Notes: generated by a model from the letters alone, not told the origin. A DNA stretch of 64,000 bases from Clitopilus passeckerianus (GCA_944990035.1 CALYLX010000150.1:434001-498000), one strand, 5' to 3'; shown: positions 34,002 through 46,607, counted from the stretch's first letter. Program-made: numbers and translations.

Positions 34002-36813
34002 TTACTGAGAGCCAAGGTTGAGCGCTTCCATAGCCAAGCCCAGCGGGTCCGTAGTAGGGAGATTTGCATTCGGAAGGGTTTGCTCAAGCTGGGCATTCGG
34101 ACCAAAGAATACCTCGGGGCTCGTGCAAGCTGCAACGGCCCTACGCATGTGGTTGGTCAAAAATGTCAAACCAACCTGGTAAGCAGCTGCAAGGAGGTTC
34201 TTTGAGCTCTGTAATATTTTGGAGGTAGTAATTACCTACCATTCATCCAGCCAAAGCCTTCACGAGGAACCATCTTGAAGTCAATGCCCTGATTGCCATA
34301 TTCCGCATCGACCAAGTGGGAGAGCTTGACAGCATCGAACTACAGAAGTAGTCAACATCAGTAGATGAGGAGTAGAACGCTTGCGTTCAACTGACCTTCT
34401 CAGGAACGACACCATTGAAGTCAACGAAAGCGGTTGTCATCCTGTGCTTGTTCAGATTGCACCAAATCCCTGAGAAGCAGTGACCCACATGTAGAGGAAG
34501 CGGTACGCCAGGCGTTGGGCTTCTTCCAGGTATCCATATCGTTCCAGTCCGACCCAGGTCATAATCTGGTGTGGTGGCCTAGAGGAAAAGTCAGGTTTTC
34601 GGTACCGTCGCTGAAGCTCCTCGCGACATACCATGCATATCTAACAATCCGACATCAGTCGAGGGCCTAGGAGGCAACAAAGCAACGACTTACGGGTAGT
34701 CCCATTGACGATTAGGTCGATCCAGGGAGATTTTACCTCGGGATTCTTCGGTTCCAGACACGACTCCGCCCAAGACCTCGAACTTCTTCAAAGAGTTGGA
34801 CCTTGCGAATCCACTTAATCAGTAACAGCCCCAATAATGTAGGTGAGAAACTCACAGAAGCTTCCAGCATTGCTCCTCACTCGCACATCCAGCCCACAAT
34901 GTCCAGAACGCAGTAACACTCTCGTAGAGAATCTGCTTCTCCTGGACGGTGTCATAATCGAAGTACAGGCTTTTGTTTTCGTTCCAGAGATACTTGTCGA
35001 TCACCTGCCTCCTGAACTCGGCCCTTTGGAACCATTCATCGCTGCTCTGTAGGCGGCTTCGGGAGCTTTCCCTGTGAGGGTTCTTGTACGACTCCACAGA
35101 AGGAGGGAATGGTGCAAGCGGGAAGTCTTCTTCAAGTTCGAGCTCATCATCGAAGACCTCTCTGATAGCAGTGCCGATATCAACTTCATACTTGTAAAGC
35201 AACGCCTGCAAATCAACCGTTCCCAGGTTGGCGCATCGTTTCTCGAAGCGATAGGTGGTATCGTGGCCGGATTCCCGGACAGCACGGTCGTGTAGGAAGT
35301 ATTCGTCGAGTTCCGGTTCTTTGATGATACCGTCGTTGTACTTTTCACTAAATTCGAGGACGGAGATTCCGTGTTTGGCAGCGTAGGGCTCGAGGATATG
35401 CGTGAAGTGGGTGGCCTCGGTTTCGGGAGGGATACCGAGTCCGTCAGGTCTGAACCTGGAGAGGCCAGTCTTGGGGTCCATGCGAGGCTCAGCAACCCAG
35501 ATGGTATGATACTCCTTGATGGCTGCCTGAATTGCACGCTTGAGCCAATCACGGTTAGCGTCGACGTCGGATTGATCAAGTTGGGTATAGATTTGCAAAG
35601 CCATGTCGGTGAGGAATGGGGGCTGGGTACGGCAGAGGTAGTAGCTACGGCTACCATTGAGAATCTTTCCGTAGTGCTTGATCTCGAAGATGAAGTGTTC
35701 AACCATGCCTTTGGCCATATTGACTTGACCGTCGACGAGCAGGCCGAGGGCGATGAAGTACGAATCCCAGTTGTACAACTAAAACATAGCAATATTAGTA
35801 TTCCACGTTCCTTAGAGCAATTAAGCATCACAAACCTCGTTGAAACGTGCTCCCGGTACAATGAAAGGAATGCCTTTCAAAGTCTTTCCTCCCTTTCCAT
35901 CGTCTACTTCGTTCATAGCAAGAGCCAACAAGCCTGGTTTTGAGTTCAAGCTCTTAACGAAAACAGGATCATCGGGCTTTTTGGGTAGAACTTGCACGTC
36001 TAGGTTCATATGAGGCTTCTCTCTTGCGACCTTCCTGTAGTATTCTGCCATTGCAGGCTCTCCGTGAGGAACGTAGATCCTTGGGTTGACGCGCCCCGTC
36101 CTGTTTTTCGGGTCAGCTGTGATGATTTCAAGACCATCTCCGTCAATCCGGCGAGTTAGGGAGTGCCAGAAGGAGTTCCTGATCATGCGAGAGAGTCGAT
36201 CGACTGGGTTCTCGGTAAGACGGGCTTCATCAAGGACAATACGTTTGCGGTTATGGTCACGAGCAAGAGCGAGTTCCTGGAGCAGGTTGGAGAGCATATA
36301 GGTGCCCTGCAGAGAAGTAGTGTCAGAGCCGACAAATATCGCTACATAGCGATAAATTTACGTACTCGGATGTCAAAGGACTTGAAACCATTGCTAGTCG
36401 CCGTCCCCAGTGCCATCATCTTTGGTCCAGCGTCCGTGACGCTAATTTGGAAGTCACCGTCGGTATCCTCTTGTTCAAGGATGACCCTAATGGTTTCCTC
36501 GACATCAATAAGGAAACGTCTCGGTCCAGTCACGTTCTTCTCATCATGGGACAAACGACGAGCGCGCAGATGCCAGTCATCTTCAAAGGCAGGCGTCCGT
36601 TTCGGGTTGTATCCGTGAGCATGGGACTGCGTCAAATGTCAGAACGGAGGATGGAATGACGCAAGGACATTGCGGACATACGTGACTATAAGTGCGGGAA
36701 CGGGCATACGTCTCGCCGCCACCGTAGTACGTAGCAGCATCGACGTTGATGGGTCTTTCGTCTGCAAAGCTCACGCCAGTTGGGTGATTAATTGCTGGTG
36801 CCATTATGGACAA
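34002..36813 (-). CDS. NTH1: Neutral trehalase (GH37)
   Basis: Cytosolic trehalase that mobilises trehalose after stress and during spore germination. Ten exons in coding order (36813-36682, 36626-36366, 36306-35836, 35778-34856, 34813-34694, 34640-34632, 34578-34489, 34441-34396, 34339-34240, 34186-34002) give 778 aa. The N-terminus has a PKA-like site (RSRTYS) and the fungal calcium-binding motif [16 protein letters not shown]. Trehalase signatures are [16 protein letters not shown] and [14 protein letters not shown]. One exon is only 9 nt and encodes the YA of that second signature. All phases fit. A TATA box lies ~140 bp upstream of the ATG. Confidence 0.95.
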
Positions 36814-38264
36814 AGGAATGCGTAGGGTAGGGTGTTGAATCTAGTGTCTTGGTTTATTTGAGGAAAGAACGAAAGGTCAATGCGGGGAAATAAGAGTGGG
36901 TGTGGGGTCGGAGACAAAAGACAGAAGTATCGGCTGAAGAGGAGGGCCCTTTATATTCTCAAGTGTTTATTTTTGAGGAACCAATTTGGTTGGGGATATT
37001 TTGATGTTACAAGGGCCGATGGTCTCGTTACTCGCTGATCGGACTAAGTTTGCTAGCGAAGAACACCACGGATATGTGTGTCTCCAAGGAAAACCGCCAG
37101 AAATTGAGACTCGAGAGCTTGAGGATGTGGAATACGGTGTTGGAAGGAGAGGAGTTGTAGATCGGTGTGATCGACCGGATGGTATATATGGACGCTCGGA
37201 GTGGAAATTTGAAAGATTACGCCCGATCCACCTGTGGCTCTGTCAACAAGGCAGTCGTTGATGATAACGGTGTAGAGGACGCTAGGCGGAAGAGGATGGC
37301 CTCTCAAACGATGGGAGTCTTATAAAGAGTGGCATCCTCTGCCTCCAAGCGCGGCATCGTGGCCCCGGTGCGAACATCCGAATTGATATAAAGGGTTGAC
37401 CATCAGCAATTTCTGAGCGTTGCAAGTCCTTGCTGCTGGACGAGGTAAATAGAAGACATTTAAATGAAAAAGTTCCTGGAAAATGACTCATGCAGACGCT
37501 AAAGACGTGTAGTTCAGATAAGGTGCACCAAGATGAGCCTGAAGAAGTTATGTCAATGGGATTGAGCAACTCGGAGAGGATTTGAAACTCCTTCAGCGAG
37601 CCCTAGGAATAGCTACGAACACGCATGTGTGGTATGTATGCAACTCAAAGGTTCCTTTCGATACGTCTTGCCCAGGGGCTAATTCGTGAGATTGGCCGAG
37701 GAAGCACAAGGGTGGCGTCAAATGACCCAGGCCTTGCACACCACACCATTATGGATGGACCGCCACTCTAAGCCACAAATGCGAACTTCGCGAAACCAGT
37801 CGGACCGAGAAAAGACATTCCTCGCAATGCAACATCGCATCATTGCATGAAATCCCGACAATGAATTCTAAATAGTTCAGTGACAGGGTGCCTGCGTGTA
37901 CAAACATTCAATCATGTTTCCCACCCAAAATGCTGGTCCCTCAGCTAGCAAGGCAATATTCAAGACAATTGGGGTGTGCCTACGCCAAAACATTATCCTT
38001 GTTTTCACTGTTCAGTTAAATCTCGCCGCTGGGTTGAAGTGCATTTTGATATAAGATTCGACAAGACGGAACAGCCTTAGAAGCACAGCTATCAAGATGA
38101 GAGGACATTGCAAGATTTGTAGGCTGGGTATAAATTAAATAGATGGAAAATACGTATGGTCTAAGCGTATGTCGAAAATGCAAAGCGTGTATCAGGAGAC
38201 CTGAGTGTGCATCGTGCAAGAAGTCATATCAGTATGAATAAAGAAGCGAATCAGGTACGTCGTG
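36814..38264. other. Intergenic region upstream of neutral trehalase
   Basis: About 1.45 kb between the trehalase ATG and the stop of the next minus-strand gene. The proximal part is the trehalase promoter. An AGGGG (CCCCT on the minus strand) stress-element-like pentamer occurs near 37676. ORFs such as 36986-37261 have no recognisable domain. Confidence 0.5.
36950..36955 (-). promoter_or_regulatory. TATA box of neutral trehalase
   Basis: On the minus strand the sequence reads TATAAAGGGCCCTCC, about 140 bp upstream of the trehalase ATG, a suitable place for a TATA element. Confidence 0.5.
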
Positions 38265-39848
38265 TTATCTAGGGTCAAGTGCATCGAGAACAGATTCCAG
38301 AACGACTTTCGGCTTTAAGAGGATTCTTTGTTCTAGCGCGGCGGCGCCGTGGCTGTCGTAAGGTTCCGCATCGCGTGAACGTGTCGTGCACCGCAGGCCT
38401 AACTCCATGGTCGCGAGGATAGGGCCACGAGACGGCACATAGTTGGCAAACGTGTCGCTCATGTTTTGGGAATCGAACATGTCGTTCTGGTTGACGGCAA
38501 CAACGTCGAAGCAGGTCGACATTATCTCCTCCCGTGTTACACGAGACAGGCGGATGACGGATTTGGCGATTCTGCGCACTTGATCATTGAACCGAACTCG
38601 CAGGCCGTTCTTGGACGCGTTGTGCCCAGTCTCGTACGTCGTACAACCAGCTACGACGAAGATATCAGAGCACCAGCGTAGGATGGTGTCACAGAGGTCC
38701 GTGACAGATCGTTCAGCTAGGTGTGGATAGTTCATATGAATGTATCGATGAGCAAGGGCACGCCACTTGGATGAGGTGGGTTGGGGCTCTACAGACAAGA
38801 GGTCAGTATGGATGATCTGATCAACGACAATTGACATACCTATGAATGCAATTCTTGCGTATAGCTGGGAGAATATTGCATCTGATTTCGACGGGAAGCC
38901 GACACAGAACGTGGATAACGAGGTTGCTATGCACATCGCAACGCATCCTTGTAGAGCCAGTTGGACGAGGATTGGATCCTGCGAGTGATCTCGGTTGGAT
39001 AAGATGCGTGCTAGGTTGGGCCCCAGTCTAGCAGAGGTATCATGCATCGCTTGCACGGATCTTGCAGACGATGGACGAGAACTTTTGTCGAATGAGCAGA
39101 GATCGATAGCTGAGGCAGCGAACTGTATGATCTCTGAATTGATATCGTGTACAGCCTGGAGGACTTGAGCTCCAGACCAGCTGTCGGTGCGGGTCATGTA
39201 TATCTCGGATATACGGGACCGTACGCTCTCCTCTTCAGACGTTGAGGCCGCCAGGGACATGGTGTCGTCGAACTCATTCGGGTTCGTGTAGCCGTTTATG
39301 AGTCGGCTAGGTGAGGCATGGTGTCGAAGGTCGAGGGAGCTATGTCGAGAGTGGGGCGCTAATGGTATGGGTATCGAGGGAGCGGACTGCGGGTCGCTAT
39401 GTCTTCGCTCGCCCATTAATCTTTGTCTGTCTCTTTCCTTCCTCATCTTCTCGAGCTCTGAATCTCGAGCCTTGACCATCTCCCTGGTCTCCTTGAGCGT
39501 CTTCTCCAGCATTTTACAACGCTCTTCTAGTCGTGCAACTTCGGCTTTGGACTTTGCTAGCTCATGCTTGGTGACGTCGAATTCTCTGCGCATGGCGGTT
39601 GGTGGTAGACCTAGGAGTGATGCGGTTGGCGACTGGCACGCTGCATCCAGGCGGTCAGGTAACGAGGCAGAATCGTCAGGGTTGGGTTTTGCGCTTGTTG
39701 GTGTGTTTGCACCCGATGTATTAGGCGAATATTGTGCGTATATCGACCAGGTGGGACTACGTGCGGAGAGGAATTCGGCGGCGTTTTCGTAGAGATTTCT
39801 GATGCTCAGGTTAGCGAGGGAGGGCATGTCTGGCAATGACAGAACCAA
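38265..39848 (-). CDS. Coiled-coil protein of unknown function
   Basis: Open for 527 codons; a 51-nt in-frame intron (38839-38789, GTATGT...TAG) is probably removed, giving ~510 aa. Residues ~88-145 are a strong predicted coiled coil (ELAKSKAEVARLEERCKMLE and following). A Ser/Pro/His-rich linker follows, then a mainly helical C-terminal half starting around QVLQAVHDINSEIIQFAAS. I do not recognise a named family, though the helical half looks like a conserved domain. No signal peptide or membrane span. The start is the first ATG of the frame. Confidence 0.75.
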   Translation of the reverse strand: MVLSLPDMPSLANLSIRNLYENAAEFLSARSPTWSIYAQYSPNTSGANTPTSAKPNPDDSASLPDRLDAACQSPTASLLGLPPTAMRREFDVTKHELAKSKAEVARLEERCKMLEKTLKETREMVKARDSELEKMRKERDRQRLMGERRHSDPQSAPSIPIPLAPHSRHSSLDLRHHASPSRLINGYTNPNEFDDTMSLAASTSEEESVRSRISEIYMTRTDSWSGAQVLQAVHDINSEIIQFAASAIDLCSFDKSSRPSSARSVQAMHDTSARLGPNLARILSNRDHSQDPILVQLALQGCVAMCIATSLSTFCVGFPSKSDAIFSQLYARIAFIGMSIVVDQIIHTDLLSVEPQPTSSKWRALAHRYIHMNYPHLAERSVTDLCDTILRWCSDIFVVAGCTTYETGHNASKNGLRVRFNDQVRRIAKSVIRLSRVTREEIMSTCFDVVAVNQNDMFDSQNMSDTFANYVPSRGPILATMELGLRCTTRSRDAEPYDSHGAAALEQRILLKPKVVLESVLDALDPR

Positions 39849-40333
39849 ACAGTGGGGCGATTATCTCTGAATCTATAATCTGTCACCACAAAATAGTTCC
39901 AGCGAGGTTTTTCAGAATAAACTTTTGACAAGCATTGGGCTAGAAGGACTTTGTGACATCAAATTAATCAGTTTCTGTGGTTCCAAGCTGTTGAAAAGTC
40001 GTCCTCGTGCGTCGGTACGGGGACGAAAACTGCCAATTATGGCTTTTTCTGGCAATGATATGCAGTGAGCTATCGGCGAAGGTTGACGGATGTGGCAGCG
40101 GCACACGGCCGAGGTGAGGCTGAAAGGAGACAGGTCAACCACGTTGCCTGCGCTACAAACTTCCTTGTTTGCTAATTCAGGGTCCCGGTCATTATGAGAA
40201 CCAACCTGTCCCGGTTCTGCCATCAACCACGAGGGGGGTCCTATTGAATTTTTCTTTAAGCACTCACCTCTACGCGGGTTAGGGCTTGCGTATAGTCCCT
40301 TTCCCCTTCGTGGCTTGAACGTTGTGGACGACC
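39849..40333. other. Divergent intergenic region
   Basis: About 485 bp between the starts of the coiled-coil gene (minus) and the HSP70-like gene (plus), hence probably both promoters. Nothing else recognised. Confidence 0.5.
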
Positions 40334-43300
40334 ATGAAGTCGGTCAGTTCGGAAACCCGGAAGCCGTACAGCGGTCTGACCCGGTCGCTTGTTATTGCGA
40401 TCGACGTTGGAACGACATTCAGCGGGGTAAGTCTAGCTATTGGCAAAGGAAAGGCACTATACTAACATCCGTGTAGGTATCTTATGCGATATTAGAGCCC
40501 GGAGAGATACCCAAGATTCACGGTGTTACTCGGTTCGTGTTGATCTTAGTCTGCCTTTGCTTATCCTGGTCCTGATGCTTTTCATATAGGTTTCCAGGTC
40601 AAGAACATGTAGCAGGAACACAAAGATACCCACTATTATATACTATGATAGACATGGCAAGATGGTTGTCGCTGGTGCCGAAGCAGACAATGCCTCGGTG
40701 AGATCGCAGGCTGAAGATGAAGAGTGGATAAAGACAGACCTGTAAGCTCACTCATTCTTCGGCTCGTATCTTGTGGTCCCAATGCACCTTCGACATCAGA
40801 TTCAAACTTCGCCTACGCCCTCGCACGATGCAACTCAGTATGAACGGAATGCGGTTAGGACCTCTCCCTCGCAAGAAGACGGCAGTTCATGTTTTTGGGG
40901 ATTTTCTGGCCTACATGTACCGGTGTACACGCAACTTTATCATCGACACTCATGGGAATGGAGCAGCTCTCTGGAATGCGGTGGAGAACGATATTCAGTT
41001 TGTTCTGTCGCATCCTAATGGATGGGAAGGGGCTCAGCAGACGAAGATGCGCCAAGCTGCTGTTTATGGTGGCCTGATACCTGATACAGACGAAGGAAGA
41101 TCAAGGATTCGATTTGTAACGGAGGGAGAGGCCAGTTTACACGCATGTGTGTTGAGTGGGTTGGCCACAGACGTCCTTCAGGTTTGATGAAGCCGTCTTC
41201 TCGCCTTGGGGTTGCAATCAACTGAGCAATCACTCTTTGACAGAATCCCTCTAGACATGGTTTCCTCATTGCCGATGCGGGAGGTGGTACTCTTGATATC
41301 AGTGCATATGCTATTCGAGCCTCTATGCCACTTGTTATGGAGGAAATAGCTCCTCCGGACTGTAAGCGACATCCCTCTGGCGTAACGAAATTGTTCTTAT
41401 TAGCGATCTAGGTGTTTTCGCTGGTTCAGTGTTCGTGAGCAGAAGAGCCCGGGAGTTTTTGGAAGGTAAAGTGCATCAAATCCCTACCTTCAGACGCCCT
41501 CTAATGTTTTGCTCAGAGAAGCTGAAGAACTCGAAATACGGGACGTCAGATACGCTGGACCACATTACGATGCGATTCGATGAAACGACGAAGCGGCTAT
41601 TCCGAGATCGCAAAGAATTGCAATTCATCCCGTTTGGATCACCCTTGGACAAGGATCCAGCTGTCGGGATTAGACAAGGCCAGCTCAAGCTTACAGGGTA
41701 TGTCCTTCCTTTGCGAAAGTGATTACGAACCTAAAGTTTCCTCTATTGCAGAGAAGAAGGTATATGACTTCTCATCACTCAGACTCGCGTCGACGCTAAC
41801 GAGATCACAGTGGCAAACCTATTTGAGCCTTCAGTCGAGGGTGAGTTCACAAACTGATCTACGGAGTACCTGTATTTACAACCGACCAGCTGCTGTCAAT
41901 GCAATCAAAGCACAGATAGAAGCCTCTAATGGTCTTATACGTGTGAGTACCAGAACCTTTGCTCTAAGAAGTAACTGAGTCGTTGTACAGTCAGTCTTCC
42001 TTGTAGGCGGATACGCAGCCTCTCCATGGCTTTTTGGGCAATTACAAGAAAGGCTTGCGCCTTTCAAAGTTACAGTCAGCAGACCTGATATGCAGACGTA
42101 AGGCACAATCAACCCTCATTTCCATCTCTTTATTCACTTCCGCCAGGTCGAAGGCTGTCGCCGATGGTGCCATTGGGTTCTACTGTGATCATCATGTTTC
42201 TGCCCGGATGTCCAAATTCATGTACGGTGTCGAGTTCCTCAGGCAGCTTAACCCCAAGGACCCAGAACATCTTGCCCGGAAAGAAAGACTATGCGAGCTA
42301 CCCTCTGGACCGAAACTCCTGCCGGATGCTTTCGATTGCATTCTGAACAGGGTATGGTTTTACATGCTCCTGAGAATTACGATTGACATCAGATGTTCAG
42401 AGCGTCAGAGTCAAGGAATCAACGGTCTTCACCAGGAAGTACTGCACTGAGCTGACCAGCTTGTCGATGCTTTCTGTGTTTGAAGTTGAGATCTGGTGCT
42501 ATCGAGGTGGTAATGTGGTACCCCAATGGATCGATCGGCAAGCAGGCAGGTTACTCTTTCCTCCTCCTGATATTGTCACTAATGCACGGGAATCTAGATG
42601 AGTTCTCAACATTGTGTGTTGTTCGGGCAGACCTGTCTCCATTGAGCGGCAGTGCAGAGCCGAAGGCTAGTAAGAACGGAAAGACATATTGGACCATTGT
42701 ATTCTCCATCGAGATTCATTTCGGTCTTACCGAGTTCAAAGCACGTATCAAGTGGGTTGACAATGTAAGGAATCTCCTACATTTAGACTATAAGCTTACT
42801 GACGAGTCTTTTTGCGGACAGGGCAAAACGAGATAGTAAGTTTCTCTCATCCGTTATTTTGTTCTCTAGCGGAAGCTGAGGCCCCTAAGTGGTCCCGCTT
42901 CAATCATCTACAATGAAAGAGGTGTACGGGCGGAAGAAGAAGAATATGATACCTACCCGGAAGACGACATCAACTCCGCAGCCCCGTCACCTCGTCGTGA
43001 TCATCTCCGCTCAGAACCGGTCTCGAGAGCACGCACGCCCGTCGCAGAGCACTTCCAGCCCACTGGTAGCTTGGATAGAGGCTTTGATAGCTTTGATCCT
43101 GCCCCAACTGCACAGCCGGCGTTCGATGAACCTGCTCCGGAACCGCCGCAGGTTGAACTTCAGCCCCCACGCGAACCAACACCACCCGTTGAGCCTCCGA
43201 GAGAACCCACACCACCTCCTGTCGTACAACCTCAAGAGATACTGCCTCCGATTACCCCTGCCTCTACAAAGAAGGGGAAGAAAGGGAAGGGATCAACCGC

Positions 43301-44918
43301 AACCCCCAAGATCAGCCCCGTCATTGACAAACCCGTGGAGAGTGTCTTCACTGATAAATCTCCTAAGGGCAGCTCTGCTCTCTGGGGTGGAGGCAATGAT
43401 GCTGAAACAGGCGCTACTGACTTCTTGTCGCCCATCACCCCAAGCGGGACCAAGGCTCCAACCGCATTCAATTCTGCCGCTCAGACGCCTAAAGAGACCG
43501 AGAAAGGATTGGATAACACCTGGTCATTCAATACTTCGCCATCCTTTGGAGCAAAACGCTCCCCACTTGCCACCACCGAGCCAATTATCGCAGCCGAGGC
43601 AATCACAGAACCTCCAGCGTTGTCGAAGGAGATTGTTGAGCCAACTCCCGCCTCTGAGCCTCCGGCAGTGGAAACGCCTGCGGCCGAGCCAGAGCCTGCG
43701 GTTACGCCAGTCACACCAACAGCAAGTACCGGCAAAAAGAAAAAGAAGAAAGGAGCTGTCATATCTCTTACTCCAGACCCAGTTCCCCAGCCGCCTCCCG
43801 AACCCGAACCCGAAGCCATTGTTGTAGCTCCTGAAACAACAAAGGCACTGGAGGCGGAAGAGAAGGAGGAAGAGGCCCCACCACTTTCAAAGTCCCCGAA
43901 CCCATCTGCATCCGCGAAGTTAGGCGCTGGCGATTCTCTGTTCGACGACTGGGGCGTCGGCACGAAACCCGAAGAATCAGGAGCTGCTTTGGCGGACTCT
44001 GAGAAGAAGGACGATTGGGGATTGCCTGCAGTGCCCTCCGCATCCGGGAAGGAAAAGAAAGACGACCTCTGGGGAAGTGATAGCTGGGGATTGGGTGACA
44101 AGAAGGAAGGGAAGGAGGAGAACACTGCAGACGCTGGAGGGTGGGGTTTCGGGTCCACTCTTTCACGCGCTGCTTCGAAAGCTTCAACTTGGGGGGCAGC
44201 CAAGATTGGTGCTACAGCCTCGGCCAAGTCACCGTCATCCTGGGGAGCTAAAACTCCTGAACCTACTAAACCTGATGAACCTGTAAAACCTGCAGCTTCA
44301 CTTTGGGGCTCCAAAGCAGAGGCTACCAAACCTGCAGCATCGTCACCATGGGGTGCTAAGGCAGACGCCACTCCTTCTAAGCCTACAGCCAAACCCGCCA
44401 CTTCAGGCTGGGGAACTACACCCACGCTTGGTGGCGCCGCAACGGGTGGCAGTTGGGGAGCATCTACTTGGGGGGCAAAGAGCCCCGCAGCCAATTCATC
44501 ACCTTGGGGAGCAAAGGATGAAACTAAGGTTGCGGAGGAGGCCCAGAACGAATCGGAAGCCCATGCGGTAGAGGAAGCACAAAAAGACGAAGAAGCAGCT
44601 AAGGCTGCTGAGGAGGCGGCTGCAACAAAGCCCACAGAGAAAGCCACACCAAACACAGCAAATGCCGAAACTACTGATGCGGCCGAAGCTATTGAGCCCA
44701 CTAAGCCTGCTTCCCTTGCACCGAAGGCTGATGATCTCCCAGCCGACCAGGAAAAGAAAGATGCGGAGCCACCTCAGGCCGACGAGGTGAAGCAGGAGGA
44801 GACAAAGGAAGAACCCGGACCTATCACCCTCGCTGAACCCGCTACCCCAGCCGCAGACCCCGAACCAGAGGAAAAGGCCACCGCCGGAGCAAAGAAGAAG
44901 AAGAAAAAGAAGAAGTAA
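40334..44918 (+). CDS. HSP70/HSPA12-like ATPase with a long WG-rich disordered tail
   Basis: Sixteen exons: 40334-40426, 40477-40532, 40598-40741, 40800-41181, 41244-41361, 41412-41465, 41517-41697, 41752-41759, 41811-41840, 41890-41942, 41991-42097, 42147-42351, 42401-42545, 42598-42764, 42822-42835, 42890-44918 (1261 aa). The ATPase part (~1-590) has AIDVGTTFSGVSYA, FLIADAGGGTLDIS and FLVGGYAASPWLF. A 54-nt intron joins GKTRY to GPASIIYNERG, the usual family end, and the same frame then runs 676 codons without any methionine, so the tail cannot start on its own in this exon. The tail is Pro/Ala/Glu-rich, has 14 WG motifs and ends in Lys8. Exon 3 may hide a frame break (FPGQEHVAG versus NTKIPTIIYYD). 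Confidence 0.82.
43950..44510 (+). repeat. WG-repeat cluster in the HSP70-like tail
   Basis: Thirteen Trp-Gly pairs in ~190 codons, spaced 4-35 residues apart, in Asp/Ser/Ala/Lys-rich context (DDWG, SSWGAK, SPWGAK, STWGAK, GGWGFG). A fourteenth lies upstream at 43383. The unit SxWGAK recurs four times. The spacing and context resemble Argonaute-binding GW/WG platforms, but also clathrin- or other Trp-based linear motifs. Confidence 0.85.
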
Positions 44919-45178
44919 TTCATACCATTTTATCCCATTTCTTGTTTCATGCTTCCCATCTCACGACGATTATGATACGATATCATATGCTATATTGTCC
45001 CGGAATGTACTCTAAGTATATATGTATGCAATAGAACATTTCAGTTAGATGTAAACGTTGTGAAGAATAAAGAAGTCGTCTTCACGCCATTTACTTCTTC
45101 AATGAGGGAATACAGTTTTCGATGGCCCGCATCGTCTGATCGTCCAAATCATTTCCGCCTTGAGATAAACGCAATAAT

Positions 45179-46607
45179 TCAAGTCTCTGGTTTGGCAACC
45201 TCAACGCTGACCCATCGACCTATAAGGGAGTCAGACTCGAGATATCCGAATTCATTCCCAACACTCACCATCGTAGCGCCCTCTATAAGGACAGGACTCG
45301 CCACGTACAGGCCCAAGTCGTATAGCTCAGGCAAATGTCGGCCTATCGCATCAAGGACCCTGCCCGAAAGCGCGAAAATGTTCATTTGTAAGACAGTCAA
45401 TCCTACTGGCAGGACTGAACAAAGCCTCAGAATCTCTTCCTCGTGAAGATATCGAGCCTTGATGAAGAGTTCTTTCAGTGTATTTGAAGACCTCTGAAGG
45501 CAGGTTATGAGGGTATCAAGACCTTCTGGGGATCCGGAAGGGTATATGTGTAAGGTTTGGAGATTGGTAGCGAGTTTGGGTTCGTTGTTGACAGACTGCG
45601 AAAACCAATGTAACAGCTGTAGGTCTGAAACCTGGTTGGCAAACCCTGAGGGCTGTAACCGCAATTTGAGCGTCTGGAGGTTGCCACTGCAAGACGTAAG
45701 AAAACGTGTTAAACCAGAGGCATCCTGGGTAAAGGAGCGATTGAACGCAGCGAGGATGTCGATTGATTGTAATCCGGGACAAGGAATGAGGTTCAGAAAG
45801 AGGTCGGAGAGATCGCTGGACGCCCAAGACCAAATCTTTAACAATGTCAAGTGAGGCAGGACGTTGTTAATGAACGGTGCAACACATTGCAACAAAACTT
45901 GGGCGTCCGTGAGTGGGCAGATGGCCGTTAAATTAGGGTTGTCCGTGAATTCAAGGCTCAGTTCTCGCAAAGAGTCGAGAACTGGTCGCGACTCCTGGAG
46001 AATCCGATACCCATCGAGATTTCCCCCGAGGGATAATCTTCTGAGATTCTTGCCGAAAGTGAGCCAGGCGCTCGAAAAAAATGGATGCAGGTTTATCTCC
46101 GGAGAGAGGTTCCAAGAATCGATGGAGAAGTCTTCCAGATGGGTAAATGTCGGAAATCTGGCTGATAGACTCTCGATAACCTGTTCAAAAGGGCTTCGTT
46201 TACTGGTAACGGGGACGACAGGTTGGGAACGAGTGAAGCGTTGTGCCGCCTTCAGTATCGTCCCTCTGAAGGTCGAAGCGTTGGAAGGGTTTGAATTAAC
46301 GAGCTGTTTATTCAAGCGATTCAATTCCAACCGTAGCTTTATAACGCGTTTTGATATGAGCGGAGAGCTATAAAGGCAGTTGAATCGTTCAGATGTGAAG
46401 AATGATGGATTGCAGCTCCACGCACCCCAACCGTGTAACCAGTGCCATGTCCTGGGCATCGAAGTTCTTGAGATTTACAATCCTATATCGCCGACCCATA
46501 GCCAATTCAAAGAACACGCGATTTACTGAGAGTAGGTCTCTCAGGAGGTCATCTGGCAGGTAACGAGCGATGTGCAACCATATTTCCGTGGGTAATTGGA
46601 GCACCAT
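45179..46607 (-). CDS. F-box protein with LRR-like region
   Basis: Exons in coding order 46607-46426 and 46367-45179 give 456 aa. Residues 1-45 are a canonical F-box (LPTEIWLHIARYLPDDLLRD, then LLSVNRVFFEL). The rest has irregular leucine-rich repeats (LRRLSLGGNL, LRELSLEFTDN, LQTLKLRL, LQTLHIYP, LKELFIKARYL), as in the very large mushroom F-box family. Expected to act as a substrate receptor of an SCF ubiquitin ligase; the target is unknown. The overlapping frame upstream of 46367 is only the intron read through. Confidence 0.88.

Noticed and set aside
35001..35861. 286-codon minus-strand ORF inside neutral trehalase
   Set aside because: It is an out-of-frame shadow of the main trehalase exon; the trehalase frame carries all family motifs.
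43481..44701. 406-codon antisense ORF opposite the WG-rich tail
   Set aside because: Its length follows from the GC-rich, stop-poor composition of the Ala/Pro/Glu-rich sense strand; it has no motif, and the sense frame is required by the HSP70-like splice chain.
43071..44918. Separate 615-aa gene starting at 43071
   Set aside because: The putative start is TTG, there is no ATG in the whole frame, and the same frame continues upstream to 42890, where it joins the HSP70-like exon.
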